Below, piece by piece: positions 46,010 to 57,981 of a stretch of DNA of 64,000 nucleotides. How positions within the stretch are numbered: position 1 is the stretch's first letter; each line of letters opens with the position of its first letter. The position numbers were made by a program, and so were the translations under genes. Source of the DNA: Chamaecyparis obtusa (Eukaryota; Streptophyta; Pinopsida; Cupressales; Cupressaceae); assembly GCA_027943335.1 (NCBI GenBank), contig BSBK01001871.1:1470501-1534500 (forward strand). The letters are read 5' to 3'. The notes beneath the pieces are model-generated. The model was not told where the DNA came from. It was given only the letters and a program-made list of their open reading frames with translations, and ran no database searches.

Positions 46010-47123
46010 GCTTTGGTACCAATTGTTAGGAATGGGAACACTAAGAGGCGGGGGGTGAATCAGTGTTCACTATATTTTAACTTTTAACTTTTACTCTTGA
46101 AACTCAACTTGAATGCTTAAGTATTGAAATGAACATTAACATAAACAAGAAACATGAACTCAACACATAACACCAATATGGTTATGGGGAAACCCAAATA
46201 GGTAAAAACCCCGGTGGGAATTGACACCCACTAATAATTTGCAATTGTGTTTTATGATCCTTGTTAGAAGATCCTTAACCCTGTTAGGAGTTGTCTTTAA
46301 ATTGTATTAAGTACAATGACCTTGTCAAGGGTCAAACCCTGTTAGGATTATTTTACAATTAACCCTATTAGGGGTGGGGACACACTATTTGAGAGCTCAT
46401 TTCTCAAGTGGTGAAGGCTACAACCTTCTGATCTTAGATACACACTATATCTGCTAGATGAATTGTTGTTGTGACACTGCTTGTCAGATTAGTTCCTTTG
46501 ATGTGTTGATCCTTTGACCTCTTGCAAAGCTCTAATACATCTTAAAAACTCTCCATATACTTCTTCTCTACTTATCTCAACTCTATAACAACTTCCATAC
46601 TTATTAAAAAGGGTGCATCTCATATTTATATGCGCTACCAAAAACAATTAACTAGGTCGGCCTATAACCGATTGCATACAACACTTCCAATTGAATTGGC
46701 TCAAGCGTGTTTACAAAAAAACATAATAACATGTCTACAACTTAATTAAAATAGGTGCATAGCCTTTACAAATCAATATTATAGTCACTAATTGAATTAC
46801 CAACAGACAGCTGCATACACTGTCTATGTAACTTCAACTGTCTATATTTTTGTCATACTGAATCTTCTGATCATGTGCTCTTAGACTAAGCATGAATATA
46901 CTCTTACCATCTTATCTTCTAGGGCACATACCATAACTTAGTCATACACACGTGTGCTTATGCTCTAAACTACTAGTGCTCTGCTAACTATCCAGTCTTC
47001 TGTACTCAGCCAATTTATGATCTTATGATGATGTGCACTGACTCCAAAACACTATATGACTTTGTTTCCATAATGAAAACACTATATTAAGTCATATATA
47101 ATAGTATAGTCAACTTTCCAATA
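46010..47123 (-). repeat. Element C 5' LTR (46024-47123) with primer site (46010-46023)
   Basis: LTR of 1100 bp; the primer-site complement ctttggtaccaat stands directly to its left. The sense LTR end reads ...ttcacccc...ctcttagtgttcccattcctaaca. A sense TATAAATA is at about 46618-46633. Confidence 0.92.
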
Positions 47124-47128
47124 GTTAT

Positions 47129-47372
47129 ACATTGTGATAACACCAATACAATTAGTATGTCTAAGAATCTTGTACTACATTCTAAGACAAAACATATAGA
47201 AATAAAGTATCATATAGTAAGAGAGAAAGTTGCAGAGAAAGAAGTCAGACTTAAGTATATAAGTACAAAAGAGAAGATTGCAGATATATTTACAAAGTCT
47301 TTGCCTAAGGATACATTTGAGTATCTAAGAGGTATGCTTGGGGTTATGCCCCAGCCTAGTTTCGAGAAGTGA
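47129..47372 (+). pseudogene. Copia-1 RNase H, C-terminal part
   Basis: Continues from 18239: reads HCDNTNTISMSKNLVLHSKTKHIEIKYHIVREKV and ISTKEKIADIFTKSLPKDTFEYLRGMLGV, the standard copia RNase H end, with the CDN and TKHI-type motifs and an intact stop at 47370-47372. This 71-codon stretch has no internal stop. Confidence 0.92.
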
Positions 47373-47790
47373 TGCAGATTATTGCATTAGTCCAGTGGTA
47401 TATGAGCTTTATCTTTTTCTAGACTGAATGTTGGTACTTTCTCTATGGGGGAGTATGTATTTCTGAGCTGACTCATGAGGACTCTAGTGAATGTATTTTC
47501 TGAAAATTGTCTTTTGACATTGAAGTTGTTGACATAGTGATGCATTATCTTTCATTGATGTCAATGGGGGAGAAGGATACATGAAAAATCATCTATTAAA
47601 GAGAAATTGAGGGAGAAGGATACAAGCAATATAAAATGGAAAAATAAAAGAATTGAGCAGGAAAACAAAGCAAGATTTGATTGATGAAGAGGATGTGAAA
47701 ACATTTTAGAGCAGTAGTGTTGTAGTGTTGGTATTCATGGAACTTGGATGTTTTTTCATCTATGTTGTCATTAATGCCAATGGGGGAGAT
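47373..47790 (+). other. Copia-1 3' untranslated region with three purine tracts
   Basis: No gene. Holds three tgggggag-type tracts: tatgggggagtat near 47444-47456, aatgggggagaagg near 47563-47576, and aatgggggagat at 47779-47790, the last directly next to the 3' LTR and so the working polypurine tract. Confidence 0.75.
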
Positions 47791-48076
47791 TGTTAGGAAT
47801 GAATATTAAATATATCCTATGGGGGAGTATTGACAACCATTCTATAGTAGTTGTTGTTGTAGTCATGATTGTGATTTTCATTGATGTCAACACAGTGATC
47901 TACTAAAGATTAGTAGAGAAGCAGACATTGTTTGTATTAGCGCATGTGGGATATTGAAGATCAAGCTATGTAGAGTTGAGGAATTAATCTATTATGTTTC
48001 CTGAGATCATGGTCAAGAGCGCATACATAAATTCAACTATTCATGAAAGTTTTGTGTAATTTATTGGAAGCAATAT

Positions 48077-48994
48077 TGATGCAGGAGTATTCTAGGGTAC
48101 TCAGTGAATCAACATGGAGGTGTGTTGTTTTGGTTCCTATGTTACGCAGTTGTAGCTTTAACTGATGGTCTCAATTATTGAAGGAAGCTCGATCACTGAA
48201 GGAACTCGGTGAAACTTCTTGTGCTTAGTGGAAACTGGTACTTGGTGATGCTTCAATGTGCTTGCTTGACAATGCCTACGTTTCTTGATGTGGCTTGGCT
48301 TGGCTGGTTGTTTCACTAGTGCTCGGTTGTTTCTCTGGCACTTGGTTGTTCTGGTTTACTGACTAGATTTCTTGGAGATTTGGTTAGTTGACTTGGTGCA
48401 TTTATTGTTGGTATCTTTTGTTGTATTCTCCTATGTAGATCTTGAGGCTGACATGGAGAATTAAATATTTGTAAGGATATTTAAGAGCCGACTGTTGTTG
48501 CATTTAATATTTGTTTGTAATAGGAGCTAACTTGTCTTAGAATTTAATTATTTCTTCTAGCTGATTTGTGGCTAAAGATTAGTATTTAAGGAGTGTTTGG
48601 GTAGTTTTTTAGAGATTCAATAGGAGGTAGAGATAGAAGATTAGATCTAGATCCTGCAAGATCTTGAAGATCAGATTATTAACTGATAGTTTGTAATAGC
48701 AAAGCTAGTTTTTTGCATGCTTGGAGACAAGGAGATTGCTTAGAGGCTTATGAGCTCAAGCTTAGATCTGCCTTAGTGTTTCCATCAGTTGCTGATTGTT
48801 TCAGAGCTAGACTAGCTAGAGAGTTTGTAGAAATACTTTGATTGTATTTGTCCCTAACTCAGAAGGCCTTACAGTCAGGCATGTTAATGAGAATTTAGTT
48901 GAAAAAATTATCTTGTTGTGTTATTCTACATTGTGGTTTTTGGATCCTTGTGGGGACTATCCTTAATTAGATCCTCCTTACCTATCCTGTGTCA
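48077..48994 (+). repeat. Gypsy-F 5' LTR (918 bp)
   Basis: Pair of 50850-51751. TATA-like tatttaag near 48592-48599. Followed two bases on by an exact tggtatcagagc Met-tRNA primer site at 48997-49008. Confidence 0.94.
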
Positions 48995-49100
48995 GGTGGT
49001 ATCAGAGCTTGAAGATCTTGAGTGTGTAAACTAGTTGAGGCTATTTGTATCAAGACCTTGTTGGTGACTTATTGCTTTGGGTTTTCCAAAATCTTGAAGG

Positions 49101-50676
49101 ATGCCTCTAAGATTATTGGACCCTAGAGTGATTGCAGATCTCTATGATGCTATGGAATCAAAGATTGCAAAGAAGGTTAAAGTTGATTTCAGATCTAAGA
49201 TAGAATTTATGAAGAATGACATGATCGTTGAGGTCATGAGAGCTATTTTTGGTATGCCGAGGACTCTTGGTACTGATGATGGTTATGAGGAAGCTGCTGA
49301 AGACTTTGAAGCTACTAGATCTAGTGGTTATAATTGGAGGGATAGATCTGGTGAAGATAGAACTAATCAGTTGCATAGATCTGGAGCTCAGTTAAGTAAT
49401 AGTTACCGAATAGAAGTTTCTACTTTCTCTGGTACTTTGAGACCTAAGGATTTGATTGATTAGATTGGTGAATTAGAAGACTTCTTTGAGCTTGAAGAAA
49501 TTGAAGATCCTCTTCAAGTAAGATTGGCATAGACTAAGTTGAAAGGATATGCTCCTCTTTGGTGGAAAGATTAATTACAAAGAGATAGAGAGGATGAAGG
49601 TGAAATGAAGATCAATCGATGGAGGTTGATGGTGACTAAATTTAAAGCTAAGTTCATACCTGCTGACTATGAGCTTGAATTGTTTAATAAGTTACAGAAT
49701 TTGAAGAAAAAAGATTTGACTATAGAGGACTATATCGAGGAGTTTTATAAATTGACTATATGGTCTAGACATAGAGAACTTGGTAAAGAAAAAGTAGCTC
49801 GGTATGTGAATGGTTTAAGATTTAATATTCAAGATGAGCTTGGTATGTTGAAGATTGATTCAGTTGAAGATGCTTATCAGTATGCTTTGAAGGCAAATGA
49901 TAAGTTAAAAAGGAGACAACATATTAATCCCTGAGGGAAGGAAAAGATTGATCACTCGGTGAAGGATAAACTGACTATTGAAGATGAAACGAAACCTATG
50001 GAATTGAAAAAGAAGACAGGTAAGGTTATCTTTAAGGGCACTTGTTATAATTGTGGCAAAGAAGGACACAATTCTTTTGAGTGTGCACAGAAGAAGCTTG
50101 GTGACCAAAGGACTATTGTGGTAAATAAGAATATTTAGAATGAACCTGAATCTGATAACTTGTTGGTTTGTAGAACATTGTTGGGTGCAAAGGAGGAACC
50201 TTGTCGGAGGAGTAACTTGTTTAGAACTTAGTGCAAGTCTAGAGGTAAACTTTGTGATGTAATTATTGATAGTGGTAGTACTAATAACCTTGTTGTTAGG
50301 GACATGTTTCAGAAACTTGTTTTAAATAGAATGAAACATCCTCATCCTTATAGGATTGGTTGGTTACAGAATGTTCATGCTCTGGAGGTAAGGGAGTAGT
50401 GCTTTTTTTATTTTCAGATTGGCTAGTATAAGGATCTAGTGCTATGTATGTGATATTGTGGAGATGAATAGTTGTCATATATTGCTCGGTAGACCTTGGA
50501 AATATGATTGTAGAGCTATGTATGATTGTGTAAAGAATGTGTTTACTATTGAGAAGGATGACAAGAAGTTTTCCCTGATGCCTTTGCTAGATACAACACT
50601 CGGTAGGAGGAGTTTGAGTATTGGTAGCCAAGTTGAGTTGATAAATTTTGAAAGGATGGATCAGTATGGAGAATAA
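49101..50676 (+). pseudogene. Gypsy-F gag-protease
   Basis: Gag starts MPLRLLDPRVIADLYDAMES at 49101; stops at 49461 and further on interrupt it (TAG codons where Trp or Gln is usual), then 49605-49934 is open with MVTKFKAKFIPADYELELFNK and YVNGLRFNIQDELGML. The knuckle CYNCGKEGHNSFEC (50043-50084) is complete. Protease: IIDSGSTNNLV with DSGS at 50268-50279, and 50458-50676 with MNSCHILLGRPWKYDC. The ORF ends at 50676 with nothing pol-like before the 3' LTR. Confidence 0.88.
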
Positions 50677-50849
50677 GCCTATGTGTTATCATGGAAAGAC
50701 TTGAAGAGATAGAGGAAACTAAAGTGGAAGAGTATGCAAGGTGAAAAGTTGGAAGACTTGTATGTGAAGAACTAGTTCAGGGTTTAGGTGTTGAATCTTG
50801 GAAGATGTTCTTCCAGCCTATGAGAATATCTTTTCAAACCTAGGGTGTC

Positions 50850-51751
50850 TGATGCAAGGGAATTCTAGGGTACTTGTTGAATCTACATGGAGGTGTGTTT
50901 TTTTGGTTCTGTGCTACTTAGTTGTAGCTTTAACTGATGGTCTTAGTTATTGAAGGAAGCTTGATCTCTAAAGGAAATCGGGGAAACTTCTTGTTCTCAG
51001 TGGAAATTGGTACTTGGTGATGCCTGTGGTACTTGATCAATGTGCTTTCTCAGTGATGCCTATGTTTCTCGGTGTGGCTTGGCTTGGTTAGTTGTTTCAC
51101 TGGTGCTCAGTTGTTTCTCTGGCACTCAGTTGTTCTAGTTTACCAACTGGAGTTCTTGGAGATGGTTGGCTGACTTGGTGCATTTATTGTTGGTAGCTTT
51201 TTTTGTATTCTCCTATGTAGATCTTGAGGCTGACATGGAGAATTAAATTTTTGTAAGGAAATTTGAGAGCTAACTATTGTTGCATTTAGTTTATTTTTTT
51301 AATAGGAGCCAACTTGTCTTAGGATTTAATTGTTTCTTCTAGCTGATTTGTGGCTAAAGATTACTATTTAGGGAGTGTTTGGGTAGTTGTTTAGAAATTC
51401 AGTAGGAGGCCTCCATGATCTTGAAGATCATATTATTATCTGATAGTTTGTAATAGTAGAGCTAGTGGTTTTCATGCTTAGAGACAAGGAGATTTCTTGG
51501 AGGCTTGCAAGCTCAAGTTTAGATCTGCCTTAGTGTTTCCATCAGTTGTTGATTGTTTCAGAGCTAGACTAGCTAGAGAGTTTGTACAAATACTTTGATT
51601 GTATTTGGCCCTAACCTAGAAGGCCTTATAGGCGGGCATGTTAATGAAAATTTAGTTGAAAACATTGTCTTGTTGTGTTATTTTGCATTGTGGTGTTTGG
51701 ATACTTGTGGGGACTATCCTTAATTGGATCATCCTTACCTATCCTGCGTCA
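50850..51751 (+). repeat. Gypsy-F 3' LTR (902 bp)
   Basis: tgatgcaagggaattc...ctatcctgcgtca. Preceded by cctagggtgtc, the same tract context as in Gypsy-A and Gypsy-B. Confidence 0.93.
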
Positions 51752-52670
51752 AGTATTTAGGCAGTGTTCCTGAGAAGCAGCCTGTGGAAATTGGATGATA
51801 TCTCCTAATTAAGATATAATCTGAGTATGTGAGGTTATACAAATGATAAATACATGATCATAATGATGTGGATGTGACATCAAGGTTAGAGTTTGCATGA
51901 GTGAATAATTATCTTGATTGGAAGCTAATAGTTTTATGTAATTGTGGAATATTGTGTAACATGTGGAAGATTATATTTTGTATATTGTATGCTGACTCAT
52001 TTGTAATTATTTGAGCATGGTATAAATGAAGAATTGATTTTCTTTATTTTTGTAATGTACATGAAAGATAGTATGACAGTGAATTGTAGAATTGTGCAAT
52101 ATTTATTGTAAGAGGATATGTGAATTGCAGAGATCTGGTATTGAGATCTAATGAAGCAGTTGGTGTAGTTTGGCATAGTCAGAGGAGAAGTGATAATTTG
52201 TTGAGATCAATAATCTTTTGATATTATTCTATTGAGTAATACAAAGATCAGTTGGATAGTGTGTTCAGTGATCTTGCACTTGAAGTTGTCTGGACAATGG
52301 GTCCTTCTATCTTCCATAACTCCTAACAGGGTTAGAATCTTTTAACAGGGATTCAAAATCTCCTAACAAAAATTCATATGTACTGAATGTATTCCATAAG
52401 ACTCCTAATAGATCCCATCCTCTCACAAGGAATTTTCATATTAGTGCATCTTTTTTAGGGATCATTCCCACTGGGGTTTACTCTTTGATCAAGAGGTTCC
52501 CTAGTCAACATATCTTGTGTTATTGTGTTATTGTGTATGTATATCTTTCTCTAGTTTTTTCTTACATTGCTTACATGGTTAAAATCTTTTAAAGGTAATA
52601 AAATTTCTATTTATCTGATACCTAATTCACTTTCCCTCTTAGTTATCTTGGTGGACTTTACTTTCTAACA

Positions 52671-54332
52671 TCCTATCCTCTTCAAAATCTCAAAAGGTCT
52701 GACAAAGCGAGGGGCCAACTTAGAACCCTTTCCAAAATGGATTGGGCTCTTATGTAGTCACACTCTCAAAAAGACTCTGTCCCCAACCAAATACTCCCTA
52801 TCAATCCTCTCAGCATCTACATACTTCTCCTGTTAATCCTAGGCCTCTCTAAGATGTTGTTTGATCAGATCTACCTACTGCTCCATCTATCTGACTAACT
52901 TTGGACCAATAGAAATTCTATCCTCAATCTTGTCCCAACTCAATGGTGTCCTGCAAGATCTACCATACAAGGCCTAGGAAGGAGGCATACCTAATGATGT
53001 ATGATGCCCATAATTATAGGCAAACTCTACTAAATGTAGGTAATCCTCCCACCTAACCTAATGATCCATCACATACATGTGTAGTATGTTCTCTAACACC
53101 TGGTTGATTCTCTCAGTCTGACCATCTATCTCTGGATGATAAGCTATGTTGAAGTTGAGTCTGGTGCCCAAAGTGGTCTGAATCTCTCTCCAAAAAGATG
53201 AAGTAAAGAGAGAATCCCTGTCAGATATAATCATACAAGGAATTTCATGAAGTCTAACAATGTCTCTCAAGAAAACCTATGCCACTGCAGGTGTTGTGAA
53301 GGTAGTACAAATAGGTGAGAAGTGGGAAACCTTGGTCAACCTATCCACTGTCACCATAATAGCATTGTGGCAATAAGATGACATAGGAAGACCAACTATA
53401 AAGTCCATGGATATAACTTCCCACTTCCACCTAGGTATCTCATGCAGCTAAAGAAGCCCACCAGGATGGCAGTGCTCTTCCTTAACTCTCTGACACTCCA
53501 AGAATCTAGCCACAATCTTTGTAATGTGCATCCTCATACCTAGCCAATGATAAAGTTGTCTCAAATATGCATGTAACTTCTTGACTCTAGGGTGCATTGC
53601 ATATGGTGCTCTATGAGCCTCGAGGATAATGAAGTCATGTAACCCACCAGAAGAAGGTACATAATTGCATCCTCTATGGAGAAGAAGAGCATCAGACTCT
53701 AGGTTATAATCTGAGAACTTCCCCTCAAGGGGCCTTTGAGCTTGAACCAACTGATAAACCTCATAATAGAATCCATCCTCATGCAAGTACTTTAGTATGT
53801 TCCCTCTCAAATCTACGCTAGTAGTCATAGTTGAAATCTCATGATGTCTTCTACTCAAGGCATCAGCTACCACATTCTCCTTATCCTTGATGTAATGAAC
53901 ATTGAATTCATACTCACAAAGAAACTCCATCTACCTCCTCTGCCTAGCATTAAGATTCATTTGTGTGAATATGTACTACAAGCTCTAATGATCTGAGTGT
54001 AGCTTGAATCTATGACCCAATAGGAAATGTCACCATCTCACCAAAGCATGCACTACTACTGCTAGCTCTAGGTCATGGGTAGGGTAGTTAAGCTCATGAG
54101 TCTTAAGTTTTATAGACTCATATGCAATAGCTCGACCACCCTGCATAAGCACTACCCCAATCCTATCTAATGATGCATCTGTGCATACTATGAAGTCTAC
54201 TTATGGATCCAGTACTGCAAGGATAGGTGCGATAGTAAGTGCTCTCTTGAGCTCCTGAAAAGATCTCTCACACCTCTCTGTCCACTCAAACTTCTTCCCC
54301 TTTCTCTAAAGGGAAGTGATAGGATGGGCCAC
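52671..54332 (-). pseudogene. Gypsy-0 RNase H and integrase
   Basis: Minus strand: RNase H end at about 53930-53850 (YEFNVHYIKDKENVVADALSRR), then the zinc-binding region at about 53630-53480 (ILEAHRAPYAMHPRVKKLHAYLRQLYHW; the C-x2-C partner reads FLEC, one Cys replaced). The integrase core end is at 53270-53058 (DRDSLFTSSFWREIQ, HPEIDGQTERINQVLENILHMYV). The C-terminal domain runs to 52671 with a GKGSKLAPRFVRPFEIL segment at the Copia-1 junction. Many stops between the open stretches. Confidence 0.87.
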
Positions 54333-55050
54333 TCAAGAGAATCCCTCAAAAGACCATCTATAATAGCCTAAAAGACCCATGAAAATCCTAACCTTAGTCA
54401 CACTTGTAGGTGTTGGACAATCCATAATCGCTCTAATCTTAGATGGGTCAACTGAGATCCCATCTCCTGATATCACATGGCCAAGATAATGAACCTTTGA
54501 TCTGAAGAAGGCACACTTTGACAAATTGTCAAACAACTAATTATCCCTCAAGCACTACAAAACCTATCTCAAATTCTCCTCATGCTCATTGTGAGTAGAT
54601 CAAGATGTCATCCAAGAACACCACCACAAATCTATCTAAGAATGAGTGCAGTACTCCATTCATGAGGCTCATGAATATGACTAGAGCATTCATGAGTCCA
54701 AAAGGAACCATGTTGAACTCATAATGGCCATAGCATGTATGAAATGTAGTCTTGTGGCTATCTCTCACCACAATATTCAACTGGTGATACCCCGACTTCA
54801 AGTTTATCTTTGAGAACACATGGGCACCCTGAAGTTGATCGAACAAATCATCTATCCTAGGAAGTGGGTACCGATTCTTGATGGTCACCTTATTCAACTA
54901 TCAGTAATCCATACACAACCTAAGAGATTTGTCCTTCTTCTTAATGAAGATGACAGGTGCACCCCATGGTGATACACTAGGAAAAATGTGCCCTTTCTCC
55001 AAGAGCTCCTCCAACTGAATCTTGAGCTCATTGATCTCATGGGTAGTCAT
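54333..55050 (-). pseudogene. Gypsy-0 reverse transcriptase
   Basis: The minus strand carries [32 protein letters not shown] at 54870-54780, [23 protein letters not shown], and an intact catalytic [10 protein letters not shown] at about 54615-54586. KCAFFRSKVHYLGHVISGDGISVDP and RIFMGLLGYYRW follow at 54520-54340. Two frames with at least three stops. This block order is standard for Ty3/gypsy RT. Confidence 0.9.
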
Positions 55051-55740
55051 CATATAGAGTGCTCAAGATACAAGCTCTGCTCCTGGCACAAGATTAATGT
55101 GAAAATCCACTACTCTAGGTGGTGACATACTAGGTAGCTTTGATAGAAATATATCTGCAAACTCCTATAAAATGGAGTGGTCATCAAGGGAAGTCTCCTT
55201 CTCAACCTCCTCTCTATCATTGATAGTGATGGAAAACAACTAACAACCCTTTCGCATGCACCACTTAAGCTACATAGTAGAAATCATACAAAGAGATATA
55301 GGTCTCTGAACTCCTAAGATAACTGAGGACACACCATCATCATCCACACACTCAACTCTCTTCTATCTACAATCCATCTTATCTCAGTGGGTATAAAGCC
55401 AATCCATGCCAAGAATGACATCATAGGATCCTAGTGGTGTGACATGAAGGTCAACTAAGGTGGTCATTTACCCAATCTATAACTGACATCCCCTCACCAA
55501 GGAACTAACATACACCCTAGCACCTAAGGCTAACTCAACCTCCCAACTGACATCTTTCCTAGCTGACAGTAGCCCGCAGCTCTCCACTATAAAAGGTGTA
55601 ATAAAAGAGTTAGTAGCTCTAGAATAAAAAAGAGTAGAAATGCTACTACCTTCAATCATGCCTATGGCCTCAATAACCATGGCCTGATGCTCAGCCTGGT
55701 GGTTATCAACTGCTTCAAATACTCGGTGGGATCTTCCCAT
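55051..55740 (-). pseudogene. Gypsy-0 protease
   Basis: The frame at 55740-55477 (MGRSHRVFEAVDNHQAEHQA ... GLLSARKDVSWEVELALGARVYV) covers the protease N-terminus. The catalytic D-S-G site reads YSRATNSFITP, so the active Asp and Gly are both replaced. The rest of the protease and the link to RT (55476-55051) is traceable only as scattered segments in other frames. Confidence 0.72.
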
Positions 55741-56718
55741 GTCACCTAGGGTGGGCTCTAAAGTTGCCTCCCTCTAACTACTAGCTAGATGACCTGTATG
55801 ATAGTCTCTAGTGATTTTCCCCATAGCACCACATGTATATCATGAACCTCTAGCCTAGATCTGAATCCCTTGAGGTCTAGATTGTTGTTTTCCACCTATC
55901 ATACTAGATCCACTATAGATTCCTCGGGATGAATGTGTCTGAGCTCTCTGAACAGCTCGAGAACCCTGTGAATGCCACTACTTGGGCTTAGATCCCTACT
56001 ATCCCTATGGAGGTCTCTGTCTCTTACTCTGCTAAGACTACTATTGTTGCTACTACTGAGATTCCCTAGAAGACCCTAAGGAGTTCTTCTGATTTCCCTT
56101 CCAATGGGATTTCTGGAAACCAGAAGACTATGGTGTAGAATTACGGTTCTATGACCTATCTCGTGCATCATGAGACCTATTATGGATCTCCTTAGAAATC
56201 ATGGCCCTCTTTATGGTATCACATAAATCTCTTGGAGGTACTATTTGTACCCTATCATCTATAGCATAGTCCAACCCCTTAATAAAGTGGTTGACCTAAA
56301 GTTTCTCATCCTTCATATATTCCACATAGGGAAGGAGCTCAAGGAACTTACTCTCATATTGTGCCACAGAAAGTCCTCTCTATTTTAGGTCATGAAACTC
56401 ATCGATACGATGCTTCCTGAAGTGCTCTTACATATACTGAGCTCTTAATCTCTCAAGGAAGGTCTCCCATGTGATGGTGTCTATGAATAGGTGGCTCTTA
56501 TACTCCTCCTGCCTCCACCAAGTAGAGGCGATCCCTCTCAGCATGTGTACTACAAATCATTCCTTAATGTTTCTCTCGTAAGGATGTAACCCAAAGAAAT
56601 GCTCGAGGCTCAAAATCCAAGCCTCAGCCTCTGTCCCACCTATGGATCCTAAAAAGGGTGGTGGTTATAGTCGTATAAGATCCCTAATCTGGTCTCCTGT
56701 ATCATGGGGTGCTCTCAG
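55741..56718 (-). pseudogene. Gypsy-0 gag, C-terminal part
   Basis: Minus-strand segments include SIGGTEAEAWILSLEHFF (about 56650-56590), LRGIASTWWRQEEYKS near 56540-56490, EFHDLK-RGLSVAQYESKFLELLPY near 56405-56330 and NHFIKGLDYAIDDRVQ near 56300-56250. Typical retrotransposon Gag order; no clear knuckle remains. The frame is cut by the solo LTR at 56718. Confidence 0.75.
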
Positions 56719-57976
56719 TGTAATACCCCAAAAATGGGCTATATGTTCATTAACCTTCTATATCAACAATTCAAATGAAATTGACATAGAAGTCCTAACC
56801 TAAGACACATCTAAACATCATCGAATCATAATTGATTATCTTAAATTCTGCATCAGGGATTATTCCTAGCAATATTCCTAATTATCTTAATTATCTTTAA
56901 TTTAATGATTATTTGGCAATAAATCACATTTATCCTAAGTTTGATTAATTGAATATTTTCATATTTAATTAATTAGATTTAATATCTTGTCACTTAATTA
57001 TGTAATTAAATTTAATTCTATCTATTATTAATTGTATTATTTAATTTTGACAATAAATCCAATATCCTATGAATAATTGATTAAATATTTATTTAATTAA
57101 TTAAAGCAAGTTGTCATTATTTAATAATATAGTTTTTAATAAAAGTTTGATTAAATAATTGATTAACCCATAAATCAATTATTTATTTTCAAAAATCAGT
57201 TAAGTTGAGCATAAATCACTTTATTTATTTAATTAATTCATAATTATTATGCACATTCAAAAGAAACAGTTAAACTCCAAATTAGAAAATCAATGCAAAG
57301 TGTTGACTTTTTAGAACTCAACATCCTTTTGGAGTTCAAAAAGCTAATCTAAACTCTAATTTGAGTTAAAAAGTTGTTTTTGCATGATTTGCATATTTTT
57401 GTGACTTAAATTATCTTTATTATCAGATAACTCAAAAATCAAGCTGAGTTAATCTGAGTGTTTTATGGCTTTCTTCCATGCACCTCCAAAGCCTTGAATT
57501 TCTATAAAATTAAAGCCTCAGCTCATCTCAAAGCATCTCATATAATTTGCACAATCACGCTGGAGAATTGGAATTGGGAAAATCAAAGCTCTTGCGAATC
57601 GACACCTTTGTGAGATCAATCTTGTTTTGCATTCATTTAGATTTATATTTCATATCATTGTTAGATAGATTTCATATCAGTTTTCATAGCATAGATTCCT
57701 ATCAAGTTATCATTATTATTGCATAGAAAATACCAAAAAAATAGATTAATTGCATTCAAATTTCATATCAGTTTTGCATTCAAATCCTTCGTTTAGGTGT
57801 CGTCTAGGTCACTGATCTCAATAACAATCTGAGAACATCAATCTTGCACCTACTAGAAGGCAGTAAATCGCTTGGTTAAATTAGATTTCAATTTTGCACA
57901 ATTTTGATTTTTGCTAACCTCTAATGTTTTACTGAAGTGTTGTGTCTATAGATCAGGTACAATTTTCACACACACA
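56719..57976. mobile_element. Solo LTR in Gypsy-0 gag (1258 bp)
   Basis: Plus strand begins tgtaatacccc and ends ttttcacacacaca, flanked by ctcag (56714-56718) and ctcgg (57977-57981), 4 of 5 matching. The Gypsy-0 gag frame continues on both sides. No internal sequence, primer site or purine tract. The tgtaatacccc start resembles the tgtaatgccca start of Gypsy-0's own LTR, so it probably belongs to a related family. Made by recombination between two LTRs of a former element. Confidence 0.88.
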
Positions 57977-57981
57977 CTCGG

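Larger units (their letters stand above)
18245..47123 (-). mobile_element. Element C, copia-type non-autonomous element with multi-knuckle Gag and ORF2
   Basis: Plus-strand ends tgttaggaatggg and tttccaata (CA mutated to TA). Perfect 5-bp duplication gttat at 18240-18244 and 47124-47128. LTRs 1087 and 1100 bp. Without nested C' the element is about 6.8 kb. Interior on the minus strand: primer site, coiled-coil Gag with four CCHC-type knuckles, ORF2 of unknown function, purine tract. No protease, RT, RNase H or integrase motif is visible in any frame. Confidence 0.93.
48077..51751 (+). mobile_element. Gypsy-F, short non-autonomous gypsy-type element (gag-protease only)
   Basis: Starts tgatgcaggagtattc, ends tatcctgcgtca. 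Flanking 5-mers aatat and agtat match 4 of 5. LTRs 918 and 902 bp; only 1855 bp between them. Carries gag, a complete CCHC knuckle and protease, and lacks RT, RNase H and integrase. Protein similarity to Gypsy-B is very high. Ends, primer site and cctagggtgtc tract context match Gypsy-A. Confidence 0.93.
2593..52670 (+). mobile_element. Copia-1, Ty1/copia element carrying three nested insertions
   Basis: Begins tgttaggaatg and ends tttctaaca. After removal of Gypsy-A, C and F (each with one 5-bp target copy) it is about 6.7 kb with two LTRs of exactly 1200 bp. Flanking 5-mers are gccca and tccta (3 of 5 match), a decayed target duplication. Order is LTR, PBS, gag, protease, integrase, RT, RNase H, purine tract, LTR, which is the copia order (integrase before RT). 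All coding parts are broken. It is older than everything inside it and younger than Gypsy-0. Confidence 0.93.
47791..52670 (+). repeat. Copia-1 3' LTR, split by Gypsy-F (47791-48076 and 51757-52670)
   Basis: The two pieces total 1200 bp, the same length as the 5' copy, starting tgttaggaatgaatatt and ending gactttactttctaaca. TATA-like tataaatg at 52021-52028. Confidence 0.93.
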
